40,195 nucleotides of DNA from Lachnospiraceae bacterium (lineage in GTDB: Bacteria; Bacillota; Clostridia; Lachnospirales; Lachnospiraceae): assembly GCA_022797375.1 (NCBI GenBank), contig JAAWKM010000017.1:1-40195 (forward strand). Direction: 5' to 3'. Every line of letters starts with the position of its first letter. The stretch's first letter is position 1. The notes below the pieces were generated by a model. The model saw only the letters and a program-made list of their open reading frames with translations. It did no database searches and had not been told where the DNA came from. The translations under genes and the position numbers were made by a program. Below, one piece after another: positions 22,967-31,666 of the stretch.

Positions 22967-23020
22967 AGTTACTATAAACAGCGTAGCTATGAATAGTAAT
23001 TAACAGCGCTTTCAGCGCTG
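22967..23020. other. structured sequence after the MutS-like operon
   Basis: Two inverted repeats: AGTTACTAT with ATAGTAATT (one wobble) and CAGCGCT/AGCGCTG with a 3-base loop. They lie 37-90 bases after the last MutS-like gene in its reading direction. The second stem could act as a weak terminator, but no T-run is present. Confidence 0.35.
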
Positions 23021-23056
23021 GAAATGCACACATTTTGCAAAAATCATGTTTCCAGC

Positions 23057-24580
23057 TTATATATCCTCAAGAACCTTAAATAAATCTGTTCCATAACTTG
23101 TATACGCAGGTTCTCCTTGTACCATCCTGAAAGTCCTTGTACCGTCTTCTTTTCTCTCTGCTACAAGAAAGGATGCATGTTCCAGGTTTTTGTTATAAAG
23201 TGACCTGGCAAGCTGGAACAGGTGTGTCACCATAATTGTTGTAATTTCTTTATCATAAAATGCATGGAGTATCCCGCCAGCAATTTGTGAACCTTCTTTT
23301 TCTGTTGTACTGGCAAATGACTCATTCAGAAGGAAAAGGCTGTAAGGTTTTGCCGCTGATACCATTTTATCCATACGCTCAAGCTCTGCCTGGAGACGCC
23401 CGCTGTTTAAGTGTTCATCTTCCCTTCTGGTAAAATGTGTAAATATCTGGCTGTAAAGAGGTGCATAAAATTTGTCTGCAGGGACTGGCATTCCACACTG
23501 CATAAGAACCTGTGCAATCCCATAGCTTCTTAAAAATGTTGATTTGCCTCCCTGGTTTGCTCCTGTTACCATTACAAGTTTATTATTATGCAGGGAAATA
23601 TCGTTGCCTACAGGTTTTTTCTGCATATAAACTGCCATTGAAAGTTCATACAGGTTTTTAAATTCTGTATCCTTTGTCCCTGTTTGCTGTGGTTCTGGCA
23701 TGACAAGGGTTATATGGAGTTCTTCCATGCGCTTCATGAAATTAATTACACCTGCATAGAACGCTATTTCTTCTGTAAAATGGCTGTAAAACGTCATCAT
23801 TTCTGAAAGGTAAGGCTGGAATATCCCAAGTATATGCTGTAGTGTGAATTCCTCTAAATATTCCACATCCTTTTGCAGTTCTTCATTATTATTAATTTTT
23901 ACAGAATTTTTTTTCACATATTTATTATATAGTTTCTTAAAGCCTCCCTGTTTCTGCTTCTTTTGTATACGTTGTTTTGCATGGCAGTAATTAACATATG
24001 CATTGTCAATTTTAAGCCCTCCGCCAAACTGGAATGTGTAGCCAATTCCGCCTCCTGATACAAAGAAACCCATATCTTCAAGCCTTTCTTTTATTTCTCC
24101 AAGCGGCAGGCTGCCAAGCCTTGTATACAGCCCTTTTAAACCTTCTGATTTAAGCCTGCTGTCATATTTTTCCAGCAAATGGCAGATAAAAAGCAGACCG
24201 TCCTGCCCGCTTCCAAGATAATTTAATGTTTCTATAATATGGCTTGCTTTTCTTGCCTGTCTTGAGCGGTTTTTATCTGTTTCTTCTTTATATGTTACAA
24301 GTGCTTTCTGCTGTTTTAACACACATCCATATATTTCTTCTAGTAAATCCTGGTTATTATAAAAATCTTTTATTATTTCCTGGCGGTATAAAACCTCCCC
24401 TGGTGTTTTAAGTGGAAGCATTATTATCCTGTTAATGCTTTCAGAAACCAGCACATCACCTCTTGACATTGTGCGGAAAATAATATCAAGGTTTAAATCC
24501 TTTATTATATCATACCTGGAAAAATATGGTTTTTTGCCTTCTGCTGAAGAGCCTGTATAGAGCAAAAAAGAATCTGTCAT
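23057..24580 (-). CDS. MutS-like ATPase A (core and ATPase domains only)
   Basis: This 507-residue protein of the MutS superfamily lacks the N-terminal mismatch-recognition and connector domains and has no Smr nuclease. The helical lever/clamp part covers about 60-290. The ATPase follows, with Walker A GANQGGKST (340-348), the THF/DEHLNSGRLQAEL signature region, Walker B-like LFLLNESFA and the final VTHLFQLA (His453). Position 419 is Asn where MutS usually has the metal-binding Asp (DE), although Glu420 is kept. It follows a second MutS-like gene by 23 bases and the two proteins share the LPL...YRQ start, so a heterodimer is plausible. GGGGGAT precedes the ATG. Its role in repair or recombination is unproven. 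Confidence 0.85.
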   Translation of the reverse strand: MTDSFLLYTGSSAEGKKPYFSRYDIIKDLNLDIIFRTMSRGDVLVSESINRIIMLPLKTPGEVLYRQEIIKDFYNNQDLLEEIYGCVLKQQKALVTYKEETDKNRSRQARKASHIIETLNYLGSGQDGLLFICHLLEKYDSRLKSEGLKGLYTRLGSLPLGEIKERLEDMGFFVSGGGIGYTFQFGGGLKIDNAYVNYCHAKQRIQKKQKQGGFKKLYNKYVKKNSVKINNNEELQKDVEYLEEFTLQHILGIFQPYLSEMMTFYSHFTEEIAFYAGVINFMKRMEELHITLVMPEPQQTGTKDTEFKNLYELSMAVYMQKKPVGNDISLHNNKLVMVTGANQGGKSTFLRSYGIAQVLMQCGMPVPADKFYAPLYSQIFTHFTRREDEHLNSGRLQAELERMDKMVSAAKPYSLFLLNESFASTTEKEGSQIAGGILHAFYDKEITTIMVTHLFQLARSLYNKNLEHASFLVAERKEDGTRTFRMVQGEPAYTSYGTDLFKVLEDI

Positions 24581-24603
24581 ACTAATCCCCCGTTAATTGT
24601 ATT

Positions 24604-26151
24604 TTAATCCAGCCTTTTTATAATATCTTCATAACCCAGATGGAATTTTTTAACAAGCGGTTCTGTATAGCCATGCCCCTGTGCCTCCATATGTACTATA
24701 CGGTAAGTACGTTTCATATCCGGACTGTTGTCTTCGACCTGTGCCACAAGGCTTGTAATATTGCCAGTTTCTTCTGCCAGTTCCTGTATATGGGTTACAT
24801 AGATGCCATAGCAGTCCATGCCCAGAAAATGCGCCATTACCTTTTTACCCATAATAAGGGCATCATTAGTTGTTGCTGTTGTAAAAAGTTCATTAAGTAT
24901 TACAAATTTATACTGGTTATCCTGTCTCATCATTGGCACAAGCCTGTCTATTTCTTCTTTAAGCTTCCCAGAATTGGACTGGATTTTCTCTTCTGCTTCA
25001 AAATGTGTCGAAATCCCTTTAAATAAAGGCATGGTAAATGATGCAGCATTGGCAGGAAGGCCCATTAGTGAGAAATAAACTGCCTGTCCTGCTGAACGGG
25101 CGAATGTTGTCTTGCCTCCCTGGTTCGGGCCTGTTACCACAAAAAAAGAAGGGTGGCTGCCAAAACAGAAATTATTCGGTACTACTTTATAATCCCTGCC
25201 TGCACTCTTCCAGACAAGTGCAATATCATAAATCCCACTGCCTGAAAATCCTCCATTTCCTGTACCAGTAACCCGTGGAACAGCCATTTTGCTGCCATGT
25301 GCTTCTGTCCTTTCTTTAAAACTGGCGAAACCCAGGTAAAACTGCACTTCTTCTTCAAAACGCAGTAATTTTTCCGAATAAAAAGAGTTATAATTCCTGT
25401 AAAAGAGCTGGATTTCCTTAAAGACACCTGGATTGCTTTTTTTCAAAAGTTTGACCAGGGCATTTTCCAGGTATGAAGGTTCTAATGCATTTGGAAAAAT
25501 ATTTTTTAAAACAGTTTTACTTCCTGTGCCTGTACTGCCTGCCTGAAGTAAAACTGACAGCTCTGCAAGGTAATCCCTCTCTGTATCTGTATCTTCTTTT
25601 ATATTAATTGTAACACCTTCATGGTTTAAATCCATATGGAAACGCATCTGTGAAAAAATCTCTTTTGCACCTGCTGCTGCCCTGCTAAAACCGTTTTCCC
25701 TGCATTCTTCAATGTGCTTTAAAACATAGTCTTTAAGAAGGCTTATTCCATTTGAAACAGGTGTAAAATTCTCCAGGCATCCGCCAAACATTTCAAGTGC
25801 CTCCCAGTATGAAAGTGCTGCTTCTAAATGGTATACTGCTGCCCTTACAGGCTCACCACATTCAAGTGAAAGCATATAAGAATGCCGTGACTGCCTCATT
25901 CCAGAACAGAAATTATATACTGGCTGCCTGAGCCTGTTGTCCATTAAATCCTTAAACACATCCTGGCGGTAATTTATAAGTGGCAGACTGTCTGGAAGTG
26001 TATAGTAATAATATTCTGTCTGGTAATCCCCTGCCGTAAGGTGCTTTATAATATTTAATATATAATCTAAATGCAAATCCTGGAAAAATGCTGGTTTGCT
26101 TTTAGCCAGTTCTATGGATGTATCTGCAAACAGTATGCTTTGAAATTCCAT
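24604..26151 (-). CDS. MutS-like ATPase B (core and ATPase domains only)
   Basis: This 515-residue paralogue of the next gene is read from ATG 26151, which has GGAGGG 5 bases upstream; a longer frame to 26169 begins inside the Shine-Dalgarno region. The order is helical core (about 25-280), then ATPase with Walker A TGPNQGGKTTF (about 340-350), IQSNSGKLKEEIDRL, Walker B-like FVILNELFT and IYVTHIQELAEE. Again Asn replaces the Walker B Asp, with Glu following. It lacks the Phe-x-Glu mismatch-reading domain. It sits 39 bases after thiN, so it belongs to the housekeeping run. Domain loss and pairing are seen directly; function is inferred only as a DNA-structure or conformational ATPase. Confidence 0.85.
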   Translation of the reverse strand: MEFQSILFADTSIELAKSKPAFFQDLHLDYILNIIKHLTAGDYQTEYYYYTLPDSLPLINYRQDVFKDLMDNRLRQPVYNFCSGMRQSRHSYMLSLECGEPVRAAVYHLEAALSYWEALEMFGGCLENFTPVSNGISLLKDYVLKHIEECRENGFSRAAAGAKEIFSQMRFHMDLNHEGVTINIKEDTDTERDYLAELSVLLQAGSTGTGSKTVLKNIFPNALEPSYLENALVKLLKKSNPGVFKEIQLFYRNYNSFYSEKLLRFEEEVQFYLGFASFKERTEAHGSKMAVPRVTGTGNGGFSGSGIYDIALVWKSAGRDYKVVPNNFCFGSHPSFFVVTGPNQGGKTTFARSAGQAVYFSLMGLPANAASFTMPLFKGISTHFEAEEKIQSNSGKLKEEIDRLVPMMRQDNQYKFVILNELFTTATTNDALIMGKKVMAHFLGMDCYGIYVTHIQELAEETGNITSLVAQVEDNSPDMKRTYRIVHMEAQGHGYTEPLVKKFHLGYEDIIKRLD

Positions 26152-26190
26152 TAATCCCTCCATATACAATATACAGGCAAAACAAGTAAA

Positions 26191-26865
26191 TCAGTCATCT
26201 GACTGTATAACTATAAGAATGCCTGTATCCAGTGAAATTACAGCCTCACTTGCATCTGCAGCAAACTCATTGCTTACAGTTGTACTGCCTCCTTTTTCAA
26301 GCACTACATCTTCCAGCGGATATTTTACACCAGCCAGGCTTACACCTGTAACTTTATCTGTAAGCGGATAAACTGATATATATTTCCAGGGGCTTTCTTC
26401 ACGTTTAATAATATGCCTGCTGCCAGCCAGGCATAATTTATTATTCCTGTCTACAATATATGCAGGTATATTATTGGCAAGCGGAAGCATAAGGATATTT
26501 ATATTGGCAATAAGGTGGTCAAGCCTGCCACCGGTTGCACCAAGTATTATGATTCCAGATGGTTTCTGGCTTACAGCCCACTCAAGTATAAGATGCATGT
26601 CTGTATAATCCTTTTTAGCAGGATACCTGGCAAACTTAGTATTGCTGCCAGGTAAAGCATTTTCTTCCATAAATCCTTTAAGTGTATCTTTCTGTACACT
26701 GTCAAAATCACCCAGAAGGAAATCAATATCCAGCCCAAGTTTTTTTGCAGCGTCAAGTCCTGAATCTGCACAGGCTATAGTGTCAAATTCCTGTCCATGT
26801 ATGTATTCCTTTGCAAAAGCATAATCAACCGTGCCTCCGCCTAATATAAGAATCCTTCCAGCCAT
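26191..26865 (-). CDS. thiN: thiamine diphosphokinase
   Basis: This 224-residue cytoplasmic enzyme transfers pyrophosphate from ATP to thiamine, giving thiamine diphosphate. Family segments are LILGGGTVDYAFA, the adenine-binding IACADSGLDAAKKLG, GDFDSV with the metal-binding acids, FARYPAKKDYTDMHLILEWA, and ATGGRLDHLIANI. The C-terminal beta-barrel with the thiamine-contact region (VSLAGVKYPL, GGSTTVSNEF) is complete. RBS GGGAGGG precedes the ATG. It follows the PilZ gene by 16 bases. In many Clostridia thiN comes directly after rsgA-rpe; here the PilZ gene is inserted between. No TPP riboswitch is seen upstream, so it is expressed with the operon. Confidence 0.96.
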   Translation of the reverse strand: MAGRILILGGGTVDYAFAKEYIHGQEFDTIACADSGLDAAKKLGLDIDFLLGDFDSVQKDTLKGFMEENALPGSNTKFARYPAKKDYTDMHLILEWAVSQKPSGIIILGATGGRLDHLIANINILMLPLANNIPAYIVDRNNKLCLAGSRHIIKREESPWKYISVYPLTDKVTGVSLAGVKYPLEDVVLEKGGSTTVSNEFAADASEAVISLDTGILIVIQSDD

Positions 26866-26881
26866 AATGCCCTCCCAGGTA

Positions 26882-27949
26882 TTATTTAAGCCCCGCTGTC
26901 TTTATCCCCTCTATCTGTGGCGGCGGTGCTGTATTGTCTTTTTTCTTCTCAAGCTTTTCCTGTACCTCGTCCATAGTAACAATGCCTTCTACCTTAGGAC
27001 GTGGCTGTTTCTTTATATCTTTCTTTTCCTCTTCATCTGCTGCTGTCCTTATTCCTTCAATTTTAGGACGTGGCCGCTGTTTCTGGTTTTCCCTGGCTTT
27101 TTCCATATCAGCAGCCGTCTTTATGCCTTTTATCCCATGTGCAGCGTTCTTTTTTCCTGGCTGTTTTTTAATGCTGTTGTTTAAAATCCCCTTCTCAAGC
27201 CTTCCAAGTGCCTTATCAAGCTCTTCTTCATCTCTCTTCTGCCTCTGCGTCTTTATTGCTTCACGCTGTATGTCCGCAATATGTTTTGAAAGCTTATTAT
27301 CAGTCTGTAATAATACACATCCATAATAATTAGAATATTTATTATTTGAAGGGTTAGTTGCAACTTTTCTTACTACCCTTGCTTTTGCTGGAAGACTGCC
27401 ATAGCTTGAAGAAATAGAAAAAAACATTGCATCATCAATACTAAATTCGTAGTTGCTGCATATGCCGACACCTGTTGCACTTATATCACGCACTACACCT
27501 TTTACAAAATTAGGAACCATCATTGCAGGAGGTGCACTGGCCTCGTCAGACAGCTTGAACTTCTGCATATCCGCACTTTTGGCAGTTGTCCCATACTGGT
27601 CATAATAACCAAGCATAACCTCTTCATTTATAGCTACGCGGTATGCATTTCTTCTGTTGAATGACCTGCCTCCGTCCACAATATCAAAATAGTGCATTTT
27701 AACACCATATTTCTTAACAATCCCGGCTTTAACATTTGCCCACTCCCATATCTGGTCTTTATCCCTGTACACAATACGTATTTTATCCTCTGGCCTGAAT
27801 TCAAATGCCCTGGTATTGGTAGCTATTAATGTTATATATAACCTTTTTGCGCTTGTTTCTTCTATTTTGCTTGTCAGATGGTAACAATAGCCATCCCTGT
27901 CAGCAAAAATTTCAACTGACCTTCCTATAGCAAGGTTTTCAAGAAGCAT
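26882..27949 (-). CDS. PilZ-domain c-di-GMP receptor with repeat-bearing tail
   Basis: This 355-residue protein has a YcgR-like N-terminal domain (1-95) followed by a PilZ domain (about 97-230). The two c-di-GMP contact motifs are intact: RNAYR (Arg100-Arg104, RxxxR) and DISATG (Asp155-Ser157-Gly160, DxSxxG). A charged helix (about 225-265) leads to an 85-residue basic, disordered-looking tail (271-355). That tail has four spaced copies of a short motif (GIKTAAD, GIRTAAD, GIVTMDE, GIKTAG), three of them preceded by a Pro-rich lead of the PRPK.E type. Such receptors slow flagella or control envelope polymers; the tail may be a docking repeat. It starts 1 base after rpe stops and is cotranscribed with it. 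Confidence 0.88.
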   Translation of the reverse strand: MLLENLAIGRSVEIFADRDGYCYHLTSKIEETSAKRLYITLIATNTRAFEFRPEDKIRIVYRDKDQIWEWANVKAGIVKKYGVKMHYFDIVDGGRSFNRRNAYRVAINEEVMLGYYDQYGTTAKSADMQKFKLSDEASAPPAMMVPNFVKGVVRDISATGVGICSNYEFSIDDAMFFSISSSYGSLPAKARVVRKVATNPSNNKYSNYYGCVLLQTDNKLSKHIADIQREAIKTQRQKRDEEELDKALGRLEKGILNNSIKKQPGKKNAAHGIKGIKTAADMEKARENQKQRPRPKIEGIRTAADEEEKKDIKKQPRPKVEGIVTMDEVQEKLEKKKDNTAPPPQIEGIKTAGLK

Positions 27950-27950
27950 A

Positions 27951-28598
27951 CTACAGAACCTCCTTTAATGTATTAATATTCTCTGTAATGTTTCCATTAA
28001 AAACTGCTGTGCCTGCTACAATTATATCAACACCACTTCCTGCGATTTCTGCAATATTATTTTTATTAACCCCGCCGTCAATTTCTATCTTATATGAAAG
28101 GTTTTTTTCTTTCTTCTTCTCATTAAGCCAGCGCACCTTTTCAAGTGAAGAAGGAATAAATTTCTGCCCTCCAAAGCCAGGATGTACACTCATTACAAGA
28201 ACCATATATACCATGTCAAGTACATCTTCTATCTCCTGTACTGGTGTCTCAGGGTTAATTGAAACAGATGGCCTGATGCCAAGTTTCTTTATCCCGCTTA
28301 AAGTTTCCTTTAAGCCGGCACAGGCTTCTTTGTGCACAGTAATACCATCGGCACCAGCCTTTGCAAAATCATTTAAATATCTCACTGGTTCATTAATCAT
28401 AAGGTGTACATCAAAAAACATGTCACTTTCTTTTCTTATTGATTCAATAACTGGCATGCCAAATGAAATTGATGGTACAAATAATCCATCCATAACGTCT
28501 ATATGAAGGTATCTTGTACCCGTATTTCCAACTTCCTTTATCTGCTCCCCGAGCCTGTTAAAATCTGCTGCTAATATAGATGGTGCAAGTTCTCCCAT
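27951..28598 (-). CDS. rpe: ribulose-phosphate 3-epimerase
   Basis: This is a 215-residue TIM-barrel enzyme of the pentose phosphate pathway, interconverting ribulose 5-phosphate and xylulose 5-phosphate. ATG 28598 is preferred over 28610 because GGAGGA lies 6 bases before it and the protein then begins with the family's LAPSILAADF. Metal ligands and catalytic acids are seen in HIDVMDGLFVPSISFG, FFDVHLMI, VMSVHPGFGGQKF and IEIDGGVN. The terminal IVAGTAVFN phosphate-binding loop is intact. It follows rsgA by 67 bases and runs almost directly into the PilZ gene. Confidence 0.97.
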   Translation of the reverse strand: MGELAPSILAADFNRLGEQIKEVGNTGTRYLHIDVMDGLFVPSISFGMPVIESIRKESDMFFDVHLMINEPVRYLNDFAKAGADGITVHKEACAGLKETLSGIKKLGIRPSVSINPETPVQEIEDVLDMVYMVLVMSVHPGFGGQKFIPSSLEKVRWLNEKKKEKNLSYKIEIDGGVNKNNIAEIAGSGVDIIVAGTAVFNGNITENINTLKEVL

Positions 28599-28665
28599 AA
28601 TCTCCTCCATTTCCTAAGCCATATAAAGCAGCATATCAAGCCTGGTGTTAATAGTACAGGAGGCT

Positions 28666-29544
28666 TTAATACTTTTTTAAACGGCTTATTTCTTCATAGA
28701 ACTGTTTGTAATTATCATACCTGCTTTGGGGAATATCCCCTTTTCCAGCTGCTTCTTTTACTGCGCAGCCTGGTTCATTAATATGGACACATCCTGAGAA
28801 CCTGCACTCTCCAATGTACTTATGGAACTCAGGATAATACTCCTTTATTTCTTCTTTCCTGGCATCTGGAAGCCTTAATGATGTAAAACCTGGCGTATCC
28901 ATAATATATGTTTTGCCACCCATTCCAAAAAGCTCTGAATGCCTTGTTGTATGTTTCCCTCTCTTTATCTTGCTGCTTATGTCACCTACAGCCATCCCCG
29001 CCTCTGGAAACAGCTGGTTAAGCACTGAAGATTTGCCAACACCAGAAGGGCCGGCAAGCACAGTGGTCTTACCCTGAAGGTTTTCCTTAAATCCTGCAAG
29101 GCCTTCACCTGTAACAGTGCTTGTAAGGAAAACCTTGCACCCGCTGTCTTTGTAATTGCCTGAAAGCTGTAAAACATCCTCTTCCCCTGCATCATCTGTC
29201 TTATTAAAACACACTGATACTGGAATATCCTGCATTGCCATCATAAGCAGGAACCTGTCAAGAAGGTTAAGGTCTGGTTTAGGGTATGATGCTGCAAATA
29301 TTATTACTGCCTGGTCTGCATTGGCAACAGCAGGCCGTATAATGGAATTTTTCCTTGGTAATATCCTGGTAATGTTACCAAGCATATTTTCCATATCCAG
29401 GATTTCAAGTTCTACATTATCACCAACAAGCGGTTTTTCATTATTATTTCTGAATATCCCTTTAGCTTTACATTCAAAAACACCAGCACCACTGGCATCT
29501 ACATAATAAAAACCTGCTATGCCGCGTATTATCTTACCTTCCAT
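28666..29544 (-). CDS. rsgA: ribosome small-subunit-dependent GTPase A
   Basis: This 292-residue circularly permuted GTPase helps late maturation of the 30S subunit. The order is an OB-fold (about 1-65), then the G-motifs in permuted order: CFNKTD (G4), GPSGVGKSS (G1, Walker A), the switch region KIKRGKHTTRHSE (G2) and DTPGF (G3). A C-terminal zinc site, ECRFSGCVHINEPGC, is complete (Cys/His ligands). The gene starts directly after the prkC stop (TAA ATG). Standing next to the kinase-phosphatase pair agrees with work in Firmicutes linking PrkC signalling to RsgA (CpgA in Bacillus), a known PrkC substrate. That link is established elsewhere; here it is only context. Confidence 0.97.
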   Translation of the reverse strand: MEGKIIRGIAGFYYVDASGAGVFECKAKGIFRNNNEKPLVGDNVELEILDMENMLGNITRILPRKNSIIRPAVANADQAVIIFAASYPKPDLNLLDRFLLMMAMQDIPVSVCFNKTDDAGEEDVLQLSGNYKDSGCKVFLTSTVTGEGLAGFKENLQGKTTVLAGPSGVGKSSVLNQLFPEAGMAVGDISSKIKRGKHTTRHSELFGMGGKTYIMDTPGFTSLRLPDARKEEIKEYYPEFHKYIGECRFSGCVHINEPGCAVKEAAGKGDIPQSRYDNYKQFYEEISRLKKY

Positions 29545-31635
29545 TTATTCCCTGACCTTTTTAAATTCTACATTATATGAATTGCCAGTTGCAGCGCCAT
29601 CTAAAAACAGTGTTACTGTTCCATTATTTTCACTCCAGCCTGTTATTTCAAATTTCCTTGGGAAGTCATCATAGCCAAGCTCACCTTCCCAGACTGTTTT
29701 TTTAGTGCCATCCTGTGTAAGCACAAGTGTTATTAAACCGCTGTCATCTGCAAAATCAAACGGGTTGCCGCTTATTGTCACACTTCCCTTATAGATATAT
29801 GACACTTCTTCTGTAGGCTCAGGTTCCGGTTCACCGTCTGGTTCCTGTGTAGCTGTAACTTTTGGCCCAAGGCTTACAGCATAGTCAATTACTGTCCCTA
29901 TCTCGACTTCTGTATCCCTTGCAATAGACTGGCTTACTACTGTATCTTTTGGATATTTATCAGAATATATATAACTGACATTATCAGTATTGCCCTTAAG
30001 CCCTCTTTCTGCAAGCCTGTCAAGTGCAACGGATACACTTCTTCCTACGATATTAGGGACTTTAGTCATCTCACTTTCTGGTCCTTTACTTACAAGGATT
30101 TTAACTGCTGCACCTTTCTTTACTGCTGAACCGGCAACAGGTTCAGTACCGCATACTTTGCCGCTTTCTATAGTATCACTGTATACTTCTGCCTTGCCAG
30201 ATACAGCCAGTCCATAGTTTTCCAGGCTTGTCATGGCAGAATCAACAGAATAATTTTCAAGGTCTGGTATTATTATATCAGCTTCACCCTGGCTGTAATA
30301 AATTTTCACTGTGGTATATTCTTCAACCTTTTCCCCGGCGTCAGGCTCCTGTCTTGTAACCATATTTGCCTCTGCTTCTGAATCAACAGGCTGAGGGTCA
30401 TATTTAAGCCTGGCTTCATCAAGCATTTTTTCTGCTTCTTCAAGTGTATGGTTCTTGAGGTCAGGCACTTCCACAAGGCTGGCAGAAGTATTGTCTTCAG
30501 AAGGAAGTGGTGAATCCGTAACCTGGGGTGCCTGTGTTGTTTCTGGTTTTCCAGAAGGTTTGCCCCACCAGCCACTTACTTTGCCTATAATAAGAAGTAT
30601 TACAACGATAATTATAACAGCTACAACTGCACTGCATATTTTAAGTATTTTTTCAAGTTTTGGGTCTATAATATCCTCATCAGGGATTTCTTCATGTCTG
30701 GAAGTTTCTGGAATTACCTTTGTTGCTTCTTTTATATCACCAAGCTCCGAGTCAGAAATCATAATTGTTGGTGAAGAGTCAGCACTGTTTTCCATAAGCA
30801 TGACATAATTGCCGTCAGGTTCTGCAAGTGAACGCTTTAAATCTGAAATAAGCGCTGCTGCTGACATATAACGCATATCCGGCTTTTTCTGCATACATTT
30901 CTGTACTATTTTAGAAAGGCTGTGTGGTATGCCTGGTTCTGCTATATCAAGTGTAACAGCTTCTTCCTGTATATGTGCAAGTGCAACTGTAACAGTGCTT
31001 TCCCCTTCAAATGGCACCCTTCCTGAAAGCATCTCATACAATGTAACGCCAAGTGAATATATATCACTTTTTTCATCACTGTAGCCGCCCCTTGCCTGCT
31101 CAGGGCTTATATAATGTACTGAACCCATTGCATTGGATGTAATTGTATTTGAAGTAGCGGCTTTGGCAATGCCAAAATCCGTTACTTTTACTTTTCCCTC
31201 TTTTGAAATAATTATGTTCTGTGGTTTAATGTCCCTGTGTATAATATGGCTCGCATGTGCTGCTTCCATTCCCTGTGCAATCTGTATTCCAATGCCAGTT
31301 GCTTCTTTAACATCGAGCTTGCCCTTTTTTTCGATAAATTTTTTAAGGGTAATCCCTTCCACAAGTTCCATTACTATATAATGCAGCCCGTCATCATCGC
31401 CAACATCATAGACATTTACAATATTAGGGTGTGAAAGGCCGGCAACAGATTGTGCTTCACCCCTGAATTTAGTTACAAACTTTGCATCACTGCTGTATTC
31501 CTGCTTTAAAATCTTTATAGCAACAAATCTGTTTAAGCGGTGGCATTTAGCTTTGTATACATCTGCCATCCCGCCGGAACCGACTTTATCGATAATCTCA
31601 TATCTTTCGCTTATCATCATTCCCGGACTAACCAT
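29545..31635 (-). CDS. prkC: PASTA-domain serine/threonine kinase (PrkC/Stk1 type)
   Basis: This 696-residue membrane kinase is read from ATG 31635, with GGAGG five bases upstream. The kinase domain (about 10-275) contains GSGGMADVY (glycine loop), AIKIL (Lys), HRDIKPQN and TDFGIA with an adjacent activation loop. A juxtamembrane linker, one helix (about 335-360) and three PASTA domains (about 385-580) follow. PASTA domains bind peptidoglycan fragments, so the kinase likely senses wall synthesis. Beyond them is a Pro/Glu/Thr linker and a ~80-residue beta-rich tail (ending YNVEFKKVRE) not found in classical PrkC. It lies 31 bases after its partner phosphatase and is coupled to rsgA. Confidence 0.96.
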   Translation of the reverse strand: MVSPGMMISERYEIIDKVGSGGMADVYKAKCHRLNRFVAIKILKQEYSSDAKFVTKFRGEAQSVAGLSHPNIVNVYDVGDDDGLHYIVMELVEGITLKKFIEKKGKLDVKEATGIGIQIAQGMEAAHASHIIHRDIKPQNIIISKEGKVKVTDFGIAKAATSNTITSNAMGSVHYISPEQARGGYSDEKSDIYSLGVTLYEMLSGRVPFEGESTVTVALAHIQEEAVTLDIAEPGIPHSLSKIVQKCMQKKPDMRYMSAAALISDLKRSLAEPDGNYVMLMENSADSSPTIMISDSELGDIKEATKVIPETSRHEEIPDEDIIDPKLEKILKICSAVVAVIIIVVILLIIGKVSGWWGKPSGKPETTQAPQVTDSPLPSEDNTSASLVEVPDLKNHTLEEAEKMLDEARLKYDPQPVDSEAEANMVTRQEPDAGEKVEEYTTVKIYYSQGEADIIIPDLENYSVDSAMTSLENYGLAVSGKAEVYSDTIESGKVCGTEPVAGSAVKKGAAVKILVSKGPESEMTKVPNIVGRSVSVALDRLAERGLKGNTDNVSYIYSDKYPKDTVVSQSIARDTEVEIGTVIDYAVSLGPKVTATQEPDGEPEPEPTEEVSYIYKGSVTISGNPFDFADDSGLITLVLTQDGTKKTVWEGELGYDDFPRKFEITGWSENNGTVTLFLDGAATGNSYNVEFKKVRE

Positions 31636-31666
31636 TGCATCCTCCATTCTGCCATGCTGGCATTAT

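Noticed and set aside
23057-26151. classical mutS/mutS2 mismatch-repair genes
   Set aside because: Both proteins lack the mismatch-recognition domain and the Smr domain and have NE rather than DE in Walker B, so neither standard name fits.
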